Assembly (NCBI RefSeq): GCF_900110695.1
Contig: NZ_FOEH01000002.1
Span: 539,549-603,548 of the forward strand
Direction: 5' to 3'
Length of the DNA stretch: 64,000 nucleotides
From: Virgibacillus subterraneus
Lineage (GTDB): Bacteria; Bacillota; Bacilli; Bacillales; Amphibacillaceae
A program made the translations under genes and the position numbers. Position 1 is the stretch's first letter; each line of letters opens with the position of its first letter. Shown piece after piece: positions 1 to 8,223 of this stretch. The notes beneath the pieces were generated by a model. The model worked only from the letters and a program-made list of their open reading frames with translations. It ran no database searches and had not been told where the DNA came from.

Positions 1-312
1 CAGGAATTTGGTAGACCATTATCTCCGTTTGAAATTGAAATGATAAATACCTGGTTGGATGCTGATGAACTTAAACCGGCTTTAATTAAAGCTGCATTAC
101 GGGAGTCAGTACTAATGGCCAAATTAAATTTTAAATATATCGATCGAATTCTTCGTGACTGGCAGAAGAAGGGAATTCATACTGTAGAACAAGCTCGCGA
201 AGCAAGTAAATCCTTTCACCAAAACCAAGTACAAACACAAAAACAAACTGATACTAGTAAGAAACGAGATACATCTTTTTATTATAATTGGCTTGATGGG
301 GAGGACAACTAA
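1..312 (+). CDS. dnaD: DnaD, replication initiation protein (C-terminal part, cut by window edge)
   Basis: The reading frame is open from base 1, so the gene starts upstream of the window. The visible 103 residues are the end of the DnaB/DnaD domain (EFGRPLSPFEIEMINTWLD...), including the YIDRILRDW stretch typical of DnaD-like primosome proteins, followed by a polar, Gln/Lys-rich tail. DnaD helps load the replicative helicase at oriC and at restart sites. The TAA stop (310-312) is one base before the nth start, so the two genes are almost certainly co-transcribed, as in Bacillus. Identity rests on the domain plus the nth neighbour. Confidence 0.9.
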   Translation, partial: QEFGRPLSPFEIEMINTWLDADELKPALIKAALRESVLMAKLNFKYIDRILRDWQKKGIHTVEQAREASKSFHQNQVQTQKQTDTSKKRDTSFYYNWLDGEDN

Positions 313-313
313 A

Positions 314-982
314 ATGCTAAATAAAAATCAAGTGAATTTCTGTTTAGATGTGATGAAGGAAATGTATCCACAAGCTGAGTGTGAACTACGCCATTCTAAC
401 CCGTTTGAATTAGTGATAGCTGTATTATTATCTGCACAATGTACTGATGTTTTAGTAAACAAAGTAACAGAACCTTTGTTTCAGAAATATAAGACACCAG
501 AAGATTATTTAGCTGTCTCATTGGAAGAATTGCAGAAGGATATAAAATCAATTGGTTTATATAGAAATAAGGCAAAAAATATTCGAAAGCTATGTCAAAT
601 GCTGATTGATGATTATGGTGGAGAAGTGCCTAAAACCAAAACTGAATTAATGAAGCTTGCGGGAGTAGGACGAAAAACTGCAAATGTAGTAGCTTCAGTT
701 GCATTTAGAGAACCAGCGATAGCTGTAGATACACATGTAGAGCGCGTTGCTAAAAGGCTGGCGATCTGTCGATGGAAGGATTCGGTATTGGAAGTTGAAC
801 AAACGTTAATGAAGAAGGTCCCAAAAGATGAGTGGGCTGACACACATCATCGAATGATATTTTTTGGCAGGTATCACTGTAAGGCGAGAAATCCGCAATG
901 TCCGGAATGTCCGCTGCTGGAACTTTGCAGGGAAGGGCAGAAACGGATGAAAAAGGCTGAAGCGATTGATCAACAAACATAA
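314..982 (+). CDS. nth: Endonuclease III (DNA glycosylase/AP lyase)
   Basis: This base-excision repair enzyme removes oxidised pyrimidines and nicks the abasic site. The 222-residue protein has the helix-hairpin-helix LAGVGRKTANVV with the catalytic Lys, the catalytic Asp in AVDTHVERV, and the C-terminal [4Fe-4S] ligand pattern C-x6-C-x2-C-x5-C (CKARNPQCPECPLLELC). I chose the ATG at 314 because GGGGAGG (298-304) sits at proper distance; an upstream in-frame ATG at 293 lies inside dnaD and before that site. Length is normal for Nth. It forms an operon with dnaD and ends at a hairpin terminator. Confidence 0.96.
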   Translation: MLNKNQVNFCLDVMKEMYPQAECELRHSNPFELVIAVLLSAQCTDVLVNKVTEPLFQKYKTPEDYLAVSLEELQKDIKSIGLYRNKAKNIRKLCQMLIDDYGGEVPKTKTELMKLAGVGRKTANVVASVAFREPAIAVDTHVERVAKRLAICRWKDSVLEVEQTLMKKVPKDEWADTHHRMIFFGRYHCKARNPQCPECPLLELCREGQKRMKKAEAIDQQT

Positions 983-991
983 TAGGGACAT

Positions 992-1030
992 AAAAGAGGC
1001 AACCTTCATTGAAGAAGGTTGCCTCTTTTA
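992..1030. terminator. Bidirectional terminator between nth and ponA
   Basis: The stem AAGAGGCAACCTTC / GAAGGTTGCCTCTT has a 4-base loop and A- and T-runs on the two sides. It can stop both nth (+) and ponA (-). Confidence 0.9.
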
Positions 1031-1072
1031 TTCTAACTAGTTGTATATTGTTCTACATTGTCGTTACTACCA

Positions 1073-3772
1073 TCAACCTTCAGAAGTTTCATTTGTGCTA
1101 CCTTCAACAGTAGTTTGACTAGATTCACCTCTTACTTTTTGATTGGCGCCATTTTGGCCGATAGGTGTAACTGTTATCGTGTAAGACTGATCCTGCTGTG
1201 CATTATCTATTTTGATACCCTCTGATTCAACAGTTTGAGTTTGTGGATCACCACCATTAGGTGTGATGACAACCTCATATTCCACAGGTGGGCCATCATA
1301 TTTCCATGACACATTAATTGTTGATTCGGAACGAGAAGCACTCAGATTACTAACTGGCGGTATATTACCTTCACCATTTTCTCCTTCGTCACCTTCATTT
1401 TCCTCTTCTTCTTCCTCTTCCTCAGGAACTTTAACTGATGTTGTTTTCGGTTCACTTGAGTTAGCTTCTGTTTCATTACTAACAGCTACAATCTGTATTT
1501 CATACTCTGAACCAGGTTCGACATTTGAAATTTCAATTGAAGTTTCTTCAGTTGAAGACAGTCCTTGCATTTCTCCACCATCAACACTTGCACTCACTTT
1601 AAATGAAACATCCTCATCTGAATTATACTTCCATTCAGCCTGTATAGTACTGGATTCTTTATCAAAAGTGGCTTTCAGACCTTCTACAGGATCCAGTTGA
1701 TCATATTTTTCAGATGTTTTAGTCGGTTCATTGCCTTTAACAAATAGCTCTGTAACAATTTCCGAATCTGGTGTGAAGTCACTCGGAAGTTTAGCAGGTC
1801 TAGATCCTTCTTCAACAGCAACTTCTACGACAGAATCTGGTTTTGTAAAGTCTGGTGTATCCTTATCTTTTGATAACTCTGTCATCGCATTTTTAAATAA
1901 TGCATGCGGTATTTTTGTGTCTGAAATACCAATATTATTATTATTGTAACCAGTCCAAATGGAGATAGTGTAATTCGTGCTATATCCACTAAACCAAGAA
2001 TCTGGAGGTCCTTCAACATCATCACGGTTAGTTGTTCCGGTTTTTCCTGCTACATGCAATCCTGGTACATTGGCTAATTTACCAGTACCTTCTGTGACAA
2101 CATTTTTCAACATATCTGTAATCATATAAGCAGTATAATCAGACATCGCCGGTTCAGGCTCTGGCTTTAAATCAACAGTTTTTCCTGTGTCTGGAAACTC
2201 TACTTTTGTGACAGCATAAGGATCATTGTAGATACCTTCATTCGCAAATGCTCGATACGCTCCAGCTAATTTCGTAGGATTCGTACCTGAGGAGCCACCA
2301 ATGGAATCAGTTAATTGTATTTCGTCATTTTCAAATTTAATACCTAAACCTTTTGCGAATTCTTTTGCTTTGCCCCGGCCAACTTCTTCAAATGTTTTAG
2401 CAGCAGGGACATTCAATGATTGCTCTAATGCGAACCTCATTGATACCCAATCGTAATAATGACCGTTGTTAACCCAGGTATTTATTTGATCTTCTGTACC
2501 AGCTATATCAAACGGTCCATCATCATTTATTTGATGATATGTTGACCATTGTTTGTTTTCGATTGCTGGACCATAGTCAATTATCGGTTTGAATGTTGAC
2601 CCGGGCTGACGGCTAATACCAGTTGCGTAATTTAAACCATCGTTCTCTACACCACCGCGTGCACCACCGATTGCTCGGATAGCCCCAGTCTTTGTATCCA
2701 GGACAGTCATACCTGCTTGCAGTCTGACCTTATCACCATCAGGATTAGCTGGGTCTGTAACAGGTTCTGGATAATTAATCGGATTATCCTCACTGTCTGA
2801 TAATAAAAATTCAACATATTCTTGTGCATCTGTATCAATAGTTGTATGAATTTTCAAGCCATCTGTATAAATATCTGCGCCATCCACTTTTTCTTCAACT
2901 TCATCGCGTACTTTTTGCAGGAACGCTTGATATGGAGTTGTGTCTGGCTGATCGCCAGCTAATAGCGAAGGGATATCAACTTCACTCGCCTTATCAGCTT
3001 CTTTCTGCGATATTTTCCCATGCTGAACCATAAGACTTAAAACAGTATTCATACGTTTTTTCATTAATTCAGGATTTTTGTATGGGTTATATGCTGATGG
3101 TCTTTGCGGTAATCCAGCTAATATTGCAGCTTCTGGCAAATTAAGCTTGCTTAAGTCAGTTTTACCAAAATATAATTCAGCTGCTTTGGCAACGCCATAA
3201 GCACCATTACCATAATAAATTTTGTTTAAATACATCTCTAAAATTTGTTCTTTTGAATATTCTTGTTCCAGTTTTAATGCTAACCATTGTTCCTGAACTT
3301 TAATGCTAACTTTCTTTTCAGGTGATAAAAAAGATTTCTCAACTACTTGTTGGGTAATTGTACTGGCACCTTCAGAACCAAATCCATTTGTTACATTAGC
3401 TATTATAGCTCCACCGATGCGCCATATATCAATTCCTGGGTGTTCATAGAATCTTGAATCTTCTGTCGCAATAACTGAATCCTCTAAAACATCGGGTATT
3501 TCATTATACTCAATTTTCGTGCGTTGTTCTGCGCCTAAATCGGCAAAAAGTTCTCCATCTTTATCATATATTTTTGATGAAAACGGGATGGATAATTTAG
3601 ACGCATCAATTTCGGGTGCCGTGGCAATATAATACGTAAATAGTGCACCTACACCAATACCGATAGCTAGAATTGCAATACCGGTTATTAATAATATCTT
3701 TTTCCATAATGGTTTCTTTTTTGATTGTTTTTGTTTTCTTCTTGCTGTACGAGATTGGCCTTTTTCTGCCAT
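1073..3772 (-). CDS. ponA: Class A penicillin-binding protein 1A with two C-terminal FN3 domains
   Basis: This bifunctional peptidoglycan glycosyltransferase/transpeptidase acts on the outer face of the membrane. The 899 residues contain a Lys-rich cytoplasmic N-terminus, one membrane anchor (about 25-48), a GT51 domain (EDSRFYEHPGID, STITQQVVEKS), and a transpeptidase domain with SxxK (QPGSTFKPI), SLN and KTGT boxes. Then come two fibronectin type III-like modules (from about 695 and 800) separated by a very acidic Glu-rich linker (about 775-792). The start has a strong site (TTGGAGGAAGATGAGCT-ATG). It lies 18 bp downstream of recU, the conserved recU-ponA operon of Bacillaceae. The acidic spacer may reflect a high-salt habitat, which is inference. 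Confidence 0.96.
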   Translation of the reverse strand: MAEKGQSRTARRKQKQSKKKPLWKKILLITGIAILAIGIGVGALFTYYIATAPEIDASKLSIPFSSKIYDKDGELFADLGAEQRTKIEYNEIPDVLEDSVIATEDSRFYEHPGIDIWRIGGAIIANVTNGFGSEGASTITQQVVEKSFLSPEKKVSIKVQEQWLALKLEQEYSKEQILEMYLNKIYYGNGAYGVAKAAELYFGKTDLSKLNLPEAAILAGLPQRPSAYNPYKNPELMKKRMNTVLSLMVQHGKISQKEADKASEVDIPSLLAGDQPDTTPYQAFLQKVRDEVEEKVDGADIYTDGLKIHTTIDTDAQEYVEFLLSDSEDNPINYPEPVTDPANPDGDKVRLQAGMTVLDTKTGAIRAIGGARGGVENDGLNYATGISRQPGSTFKPIIDYGPAIENKQWSTYHQINDDGPFDIAGTEDQINTWVNNGHYYDWVSMRFALEQSLNVPAAKTFEEVGRGKAKEFAKGLGIKFENDEIQLTDSIGGSSGTNPTKLAGAYRAFANEGIYNDPYAVTKVEFPDTGKTVDLKPEPEPAMSDYTAYMITDMLKNVVTEGTGKLANVPGLHVAGKTGTTNRDDVEGPPDSWFSGYSTNYTISIWTGYNNNNIGISDTKIPHALFKNAMTELSKDKDTPDFTKPDSVVEVAVEEGSRPAKLPSDFTPDSEIVTELFVKGNEPTKTSEKYDQLDPVEGLKATFDKESSTIQAEWKYNSDEDVSFKVSASVDGGEMQGLSSTEETSIEISNVEPGSEYEIQIVAVSNETEANSSEPKTTSVKVPEEEEEEEENEGDEGENGEGNIPPVSNLSASRSESTINVSWKYDGPPVEYEVVITPNGGDPQTQTVESEGIKIDNAQQDQSYTITVTPIGQNGANQKVRGESSQTTVEGSTNETSEG

Positions 3773-3790
3773 AGCTCATCTTCCTCCAAT

Positions 3791-4375
3791 CTAAAAATAA
3801 AGCTTATCTATAACTTCTAAATAGTTAACTCTTGCTTGATAGTGAAATGGAATTACATACCCTTCTTCTTTGATGGTTTCATATGGTATTGATTTTTTCC
3901 CACCATTAAACTGCTTATCCCAGAGTGGAATGAAGGATTCAGCAGGCATATAATATGTTTCATTATATACTGCGAAGCGAATTATTAAAAAGCTAACGCC
4001 TCCGTGATCAATAATTGATTTCATATGCATTATTTGGTGTTCATGTATGTTCGCAAGTGGAAATCGTGTTTTATTTTTTGTTTCCTTGGCCTCAAAATCA
4101 ATATACTTGTGTTTATATATACCATTATAATCAGTTGTAGATGCTTGTTTAAAATAACCTTCAGTTATGACAGCAGCACTGCGTTTGGGATAATGTACAT
4201 TTACTATTTGTACAGGTGTTGGTTTTTTATGAATAATTGCCTTATCTCTATCAAGGTAAAAGGTATTAGTCGCATTTATATCATCCTCCAGCGTCATCCC
4301 ACGGTTACTAAAACCATACTTAGAATCTGACGATTGTTGTTTTACGTTATTCTTTTTTCCGTTTGGATAATTCAT
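3791..4375 (-). CDS. recU: Holliday junction resolvase RecU
   Basis: RecU cleaves four-way junctions during recombination and chromosome segregation. The 194-residue protein matches the family along its length: NRGMTLEDDINATN near the N-terminus, IHKKPTPVQIVNVHYPKR, and the nuclease core DYNGIYKHKYIDFEAKET with the metal-binding Asp/Glu/Lys set. I chose the ATG at 4375 (MNYPNGKK) because GGGGGAA precedes it by 4 bases and the family begins with M-x-YPNGK. A longer in-frame form starting at 4405 would lack this fit. It is the first gene of the recU-ponA operon. Confidence 0.95.
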   Translation of the reverse strand: MNYPNGKKNNVKQQSSDSKYGFSNRGMTLEDDINATNTFYLDRDKAIIHKKPTPVQIVNVHYPKRSAAVITEGYFKQASTTDYNGIYKHKYIDFEAKETKNKTRFPLANIHEHQIMHMKSIIDHGGVSFLIIRFAVYNETYYMPAESFIPLWDKQFNGGKKSIPYETIKEEGYVIPFHYQARVNYLEVIDKLYF

Positions 4376-4512
4376 TATTTTCCCCCTTGCATATTTAAAT
4401 ATCATACCAAAAATACTACAAGTTGATAACTACTAAAAAATTTGGCATTCATTAAAGGGAATATTATGAGTGTATTTTGCTATCTAAGGAGACTTCTGAA
4501 AGAGGTGCTATT

Positions 4513-5460
4513 ATGAATCCCAAACTAAGAAATAATGATTATCTCTATTATATTATAAATAAGACAAATCAGCATAACACCGATAACATTTCCCGAACAA
4601 AAGCATATCAAAACTTTTATATGGAGTTTAAAGAGATAAAATGGGCATTCATTGCAAGTATGGTATCCCGGAATGCTGGTTGGAATATGACAGATTTATT
4701 TTTATCCCCATTTCAAGAAATTCTTTCAGGTGACGAAAACAAGCAATTGTTTATGACCTATGAACGGGCAAACTGGCTAATTTTTTCTGATGCATACCCA
4801 CAGTTGCTAGTTTATAAACTTTCGATTCAATTAAACAGATCAATGTTCCATCTATTACCAAATCTCCATGTATCACAGTTTATGGTTCAAGAATGGAATA
4901 ACTATTGGAAAAATAATGATAAAGAAAGGCTTATGATTGCCTTAATAGTCAATGAACAGAATGTAATTCAAAAACCTGTCATTCAACAGTCTTATTTTAA
5001 GTATCATATTTTTTTACGCCTACCATACCTCTTACAAGATTTTTTATTTATGAATGCTATTATTTTACCAACAAGAAAAAACGTTTTATATGGTACATTC
5101 GTACATGATTTCACAAATCTTTCAAAACGTATAGATTTAGGAAAGCGTATAGCTTCAATCATGTTTAAACCATTGATTTATGATCGGTTGCTTGAATATG
5201 CCCATTCAATTGAACATACAGGTTCCCGCTGGGATTATGAACAATTTCTTGGAAAACAGTTCGAAAAAGGACCTTTATTACGTACTGTATATCCAGTAAT
5301 CACTCATCAAGATACTATTCGTTCGGATTGGTATAAAAGAGGGGGGATAAAGAAAAAATGGATGGAAAGCTCAAAGGACGATTTGAATTCAGATGTCAGC
5401 CAGTCATTCTACAAAAGAAGAGAATTACTTTATGCCTATTATCACTTAAGAAATAGCTAG
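4513..5460 (+). CDS. yppC: DUF2515 family protein YppC
   Basis: This protein of 315 residues has unknown function. Sequence and position (divergent from recU-ponA, followed by the ypp genes) match B. subtilis YppC. It is basic and rich in aromatic residues, without signal peptide or clear membrane segment; visible conserved-looking stretches are EIKWAFIASMVSRNAGWNMTDL and HTGSRWDYEQFLG. I prefer the ATG at 4513 (site GAGGTG) to an upstream start at 4477. The gene ends at a hairpin terminator. No enzymatic motif is visible, so I assign no role. Confidence 0.8.
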   Translation: MNPKLRNNDYLYYIINKTNQHNTDNISRTKAYQNFYMEFKEIKWAFIASMVSRNAGWNMTDLFLSPFQEILSGDENKQLFMTYERANWLIFSDAYPQLLVYKLSIQLNRSMFHLLPNLHVSQFMVQEWNNYWKNNDKERLMIALIVNEQNVIQKPVIQQSYFKYHIFLRLPYLLQDFLFMNAIILPTRKNVLYGTFVHDFTNLSKRIDLGKRIASIMFKPLIYDRLLEYAHSIEHTGSRWDYEQFLGKQFEKGPLLRTVYPVITHQDTIRSDWYKRGGIKKKWMESSKDDLNSDVSQSFYKRRELLYAYYHLRNS

Positions 5461-5490
5461 AAAAGGATTTGTATGATACAAACCCTTTTC
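5461..5490 (+). terminator. Terminator of yppC
   Basis: Hairpin AAAAGG.TTTGTA / TACAAA.CCTTTT lies directly after the yppC stop. It also faces sspM on the other strand and may serve both. Confidence 0.75.
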
Positions 5491-5496
5491 TAAATA

Positions 5497-5601
5497 TTAT
5501 GTTGAAGGACGATTTGGACCATCCAACTTTTTATCTCCTGTATGATTTCTTTTCTTTTGTCGGCGATTTTCTGCTTTTTGTTGGGATTTCTTTTTCACCA
5601 T
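5497..5601 (-). CDS. sspM: Small acid-soluble spore protein M
   Basis: A 34-codon gene is read leftwards behind a strong site (GGAGGTGTCATT-ATG). The product starts MVKKKSQQKAENRRQKK and ends DKKLDGPNRPST. The ending is the diagnostic tail of B. subtilis SspM (KLGGPNRPST), and sspM also lies among the ypp genes there. SspM is a minor protein of the forespore made under sigma-G. It supports a spore-forming host. The composition (half Lys/Arg/Gln) fits. No clear sigma-G promoter was identified by eye. Confidence 0.85.
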   Translation of the reverse strand: MVKKKSQQKAENRRQKKRNHTGDKKLDGPNRPST

Positions 5602-5752
5602 AATGACACCTCCTTTCCATTTAGTTTGTCTATTTATCAGCGAAACTACACTTGTTTTGCCATATTTCTTCTAGTTTTGTCGAAGGGGAAGGGATGTCTA
5701 TCTTTTCCTCGAAAAAGTAATTAATACTTTTATAAAAAGGGTGGTTATAATA

Positions 5753-6013
5753 ATGGCAATTATAAAGGATATGAATCAGAAGGTTCATGGAATAGATAAA
5801 AGGAAATTTAGAAATTCAATCGGCGATTTAGCTGATCAATTGAGACTCATTGAACAAAAAATTACGATGGGAACTGATAACAGTATAGACATTAATTACA
5901 AGGAACAGCAAAAAGAAATTAATCGCGTGTATTCATCTGTCCAAAAAATCACGGAAAGCGATAACCTTCTAATGTCCGATTACGCTCCGAAAGCTAAAAA
6001 AAGATTATCCTAA
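5753..6013 (+). CDS. Hypothetical 86-residue protein upstream of yppE
   Basis: I do not recognise this family. The ATG at 5753 is preceded by AAAAAGGG; an alternative GTG lies at 5741. The protein is polar and helical, with a likely short coiled coil (GDLADQLRLIEQKITM) and a basic C-terminus (APKAKKRLS). It has no membrane segment and no cysteines. Its position between sspM and yppE corresponds to the yppD-G cluster of B. subtilis, but I see no convincing similarity to name it. Confidence 0.6.
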   Translation: MAIIKDMNQKVHGIDKRKFRNSIGDLADQLRLIEQKITMGTDNSIDINYKEQQKEINRVYSSVQKITESDNLLMSDYAPKAKKRLS

Positions 6014-6086
6014 TATGTGCTTATTTGAATTAGTAATGATAAAATGTATCTGTTAGTAAAATATATTTAAAAGGCAGGACAGTTTT

Positions 6087-6443
6087 ATGGTATTGGAATT
6101 ACAAACAAAGCAATTTAAAGAACATGTAGATAAATTAAGAGTAAGATATGAACAAAATAACCCACCAGAGAATAAAAAAGATAAACAATTTTTTCTTATG
6201 GTAAAAGAATATACAGCACCTATATATGTATTGTTAGAGGAATGGGAAAAGAATACACTTCAAGTTGTTAAGGATCGTAAAGTTAATATCCATCCTCAGC
6301 AGGTTACCTCTACAAGGGAAAATATGGAGTTATTATTAATGCATAGCTTCTATATCGATGCAAAGAGAAAAAGATACATGGAATTAAATCATTCAGTACT
6401 CTATGTCTTAGATCAATTATTGAGAGAGCTTAACAATATGTAA
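6087..6443 (+). CDS. yppE: YppE-like DUF1798 protein
   Basis: The 118-residue all-helical protein matches the YppE/DUF1798 family by pattern (Q.K.F..HV..L..RY near the N-terminus, YIDAKRKRYMELNHSVLYVLDQLL near the end) and by place in the ypp cluster. A Shine-Dalgarno-like AGGCAGGA precedes the ATG. YppE folds as a helical bundle of unknown function. A separate hairpin terminator is not obvious after it; cdd follows 66 bp on. Confidence 0.75.
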   Translation: MVLELQTKQFKEHVDKLRVRYEQNNPPENKKDKQFFLMVKEYTAPIYVLLEEWEKNTLQVVKDRKVNIHPQQVTSTRENMELLLMHSFYIDAKRKRYMELNHSVLYVLDQLLRELNNM

Positions 6444-6509
6444 AAACTTTACAAGATTAGCTTTTTCTATTATAATTACCTTCCATTTAGTGTGAAGGGG
6501 GAACATGTT

Positions 6510-6911
6510 ATGAGTGAAAAAGAATTGATTCAAGAAGCAATTACTATTCGGAATAAAGCATACGTTCCATACTCAAAATTCCCTGTAGGCGCTGCATTGT
6601 TAACCAAATCCGGTAAAGTATATACAGGATGTAATATTGAAAATGCAGCATACCCTGTAAGTTGCTGCGCTGAACGAGTAGCAATCTTTAAAGCAATTGC
6701 GGATGGCGAGCGTGAATTTAAAGAAATGGCAGTTGTTGCTGATACCAAACGGCCCGTTCCTCCCTGTGGTTCATGTCGGCAGGTTATGAGCGAGTTTTTT
6801 GACAGTAATCTGACAGTCCATTTGACAAACTTACATAATGATATTAAATCCATTACGATGGATGATCTATTGCCTTTTTCTTTTCAGCCAGAAGATTTAA
6901 CTGAAAAATAG
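6510..6911 (+). CDS. cdd: Cytidine deaminase
   Basis: This zinc enzyme of pyrimidine salvage converts cytidine/deoxycytidine to uridine/deoxyuridine. The 133 residues show the substrate/zinc motif NIENAAYPVSCCAERVA (CAE) and the second zinc motif PPCGSCRQ (PCxxC), plus the N-terminal AYVPYSKFPVGAAL. I chose ATG 6510 after AAGGGGGAAC; a GTG at 6492 lies within that site. The normal length is about 130-136 residues, so it looks intact. Confidence 0.95.
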   Translation: MSEKELIQEAITIRNKAYVPYSKFPVGAALLTKSGKVYTGCNIENAAYPVSCCAERVAIFKAIADGEREFKEMAVVADTKRPVPPCGSCRQVMSEFFDSNLTVHLTNLHNDIKSITMDDLLPFSFQPEDLTEK

Positions 6912-6915
6912 ATCA

Positions 6916-6948
6916 AAATGGAGCTGTTACTTTCAGCTTCATTTTTTT
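6916..6948 (+). terminator. Terminator of cdd
   Basis: The stem AATGGAGCTG / CAGCTTCATT is followed by seven Ts. Confidence 0.8.
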
Positions 6949-7090
6949 GCAGTTAAGAAAGTATAAATACTTTGCATAAGCGCAACTAAGGCTTATCTAT
7001 ATTGAAGTTTGCACTCCAAAGTGTAAGGGGTCCTACGAAAGCAAAGTACGCATTCAAAAAATCCCTTTATCGAATACCAAGTTTTCTAAC
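6949..7090 (+). repeat. Dispersed AT-rich repeat, copy 1
   Basis: This is a 142-bp copy of a family seen six times in the window. It starts GCAGTTAAGAAAGTATAAAT and ends AGTTTTCTAAC, giving imperfect terminal inverted repeats. Internal landmarks are GCGCAACTAAGGCTT, CACTCCAAAGTGTAAGGGG and GAAAGCAAAGTACG. It occupies most of the gap between cdd and gpsB. Confidence 0.75.
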
Positions 7091-7252
7091 ATTTTAATAA
7101 CCCAAAAGACAAGTTCACCTAATAATGTTATACTATGATAAAGGAAGAAATTGTGCATAAATTAAAGGGACAAACAATACAATTAAAATTGACATTTACT
7201 TATTAACATTAGAAGAACGAAAAACAATTCAAAAAGTATGAGGTGACTTTAA

Positions 7253-7555
7253 ATGAATACTAATCGCATTCAACTCAATGGAAAAGAAATTCTGGAAAAA
7301 GAGTTCAAAACAGCAATGCGTGGCTATCATCAGGAAGAAGTTGATGAGTTTCTTGATACAGTCATACAGGATTATGAAGCATATGAACAAGAAATTGAGA
7401 AATTGAAGCAGGAAAACGACCGACTAAAGAAACAGTCTGATCAAACAAGAACTAGAACTGCAACAACTCCAAATCATCAAGTAAATTATGATATCTTAAA
7501 ACGCCTATCCAATCTTGAAAAATCGGTCTTTGGCAAAAAATACGCGGATTCCTGA
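7253..7555 (+). CDS. gpsB: Cell-cycle regulator GpsB
   Basis: GpsB is a DivIVA-related adaptor that moves between septum and side wall and controls PBP1 (here the product of nearby ponA). The 100 residues show the DivIVA lipid-binding N-terminus ([24 protein letters not shown]), a coiled coil (about 30-65), a Thr-rich linker and the conserved C-terminal trimer region ([16 protein letters not shown]). AGGTGA precedes the ATG. The order gpsB-rnpB-ypsC is conserved in Bacillus. Confidence 0.95.
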   Translation: MNTNRIQLNGKEILEKEFKTAMRGYHQEEVDEFLDTVIQDYEAYEQEIEKLKQENDRLKKQSDQTRTRTATTPNHQVNYDILKRLSNLEKSVFGKKYADS

Positions 7556-7592
7556 ATTAGTTTTATTTACCAATGATGTAGGCTTGTGAATA

Positions 7593-7601
7593 TGTTATAA
7601 T
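7593..7601 (+). promoter_or_regulatory. Extended -10 promoter of rnpB
   Basis: TGTTATAAT is a TGn extended -10 element lying 16 bases before the proposed rnpB 5' end. No good -35 box is visible, which is common for extended -10 promoters. Confidence 0.6.
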
Positions 7602-7616
7602 TTAGTTAGTAAAAAA

Positions 7617-8012
7617 GTTGAATACTCACGTAATCGCTGTATATTTAGTATGCAGAGGAAAGTCCATGCTCACACAAGCTGAGACGTTTGTAGTGTTCGT
7701 GCCTGACGAAATCATAAGTCAGGATAACCTAATTGGGTTAATGGCAGTGGAAAATCCTAACTCTTATGACATGGATTAATACACTTGAAAGTGCCACAGT
7801 GACGTAGTCGGAATGGAAACATTCCGAGTGGAACGAGGTAAACCCCACGAGTGAGCAACCCAAATATTGGTAGGGGCATCCTTGATTAGGGAAATTGAAC
7901 CGAAAAAGGGACAAGTAATTTATTGCTTGTAGATAGATGATTACGACCAACGTACAAGGTTGACCACCGTTTGAGTACATTGGAACAGAACATGGCTTAC
8001 CGAGTATTCAAA
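7617..8012 (+). ncRNA. rnpB: RNase P RNA, type B (Bacillus class)
   Basis: This is the catalytic RNA that matures tRNA 5' ends. Recognised blocks are the 5' GTAATCGCTG, the hallmark GAGGAAAGTCCATGCTC, TAGTGTTCGTGCCTG, CTGAAAGTGCCACAGTGACG in variant form (ACTTGAAAGTGCCACAGTGACG), GGTAAACCCCACGAG, GGTAGGGGCA, TAGATAGATGATTAC and the 3' CAGAACATGGCTTA. The ends pair (GAATACTC / GAGTATTC), which sets the boundaries. Length of about 396 nt fits type B. The place between gpsB and ypsC is the Bacillus arrangement. Confidence 0.96.
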
Positions 8013-8030
8013 GGTCTATACGTAAACGAC

Positions 8031-8067
8031 AAACCTCCTAATTGTATACAATTAGGAGGTTTTTTTA
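8031..8067 (+). terminator. Terminator of rnpB
   Basis: The perfect stem AACCTCCTAATTGTA / TACAATTAGGAGGTT is followed by a T-run, starting 19 bases after the RNase P RNA 3' end. Confidence 0.9.
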
Positions 8068-8070
8068 TTG

Positions 8071-8160
8071 GCAGTTAAGAAAGTATAAATACTTCTTGTC
8101 TGCCAATAACCACAACTAAGACTTTCGCAATTAATGCTTGACGATAATCCATGTTTCTAA
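8071..8160 (+). repeat. Dispersed AT-rich repeat, copy 2 (short)
   Basis: It starts with the same GCAGTTAAGAAAGTATAAAT as copy 1 but is only about 90 bp, lacking the middle block. It ends CATGTTTCTAA. Confidence 0.65.
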
Positions 8161-8223
8161 TTAGTAATTTCAATACGATATGGTAAACTATAACTAATTC
8201 TTAGAAATGAAAGGACTAAATGT

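Noticed and set aside
7738..7980. A minus-strand ORF of 80 codons
   Set aside because: It lies fully within the RNase P RNA gene.
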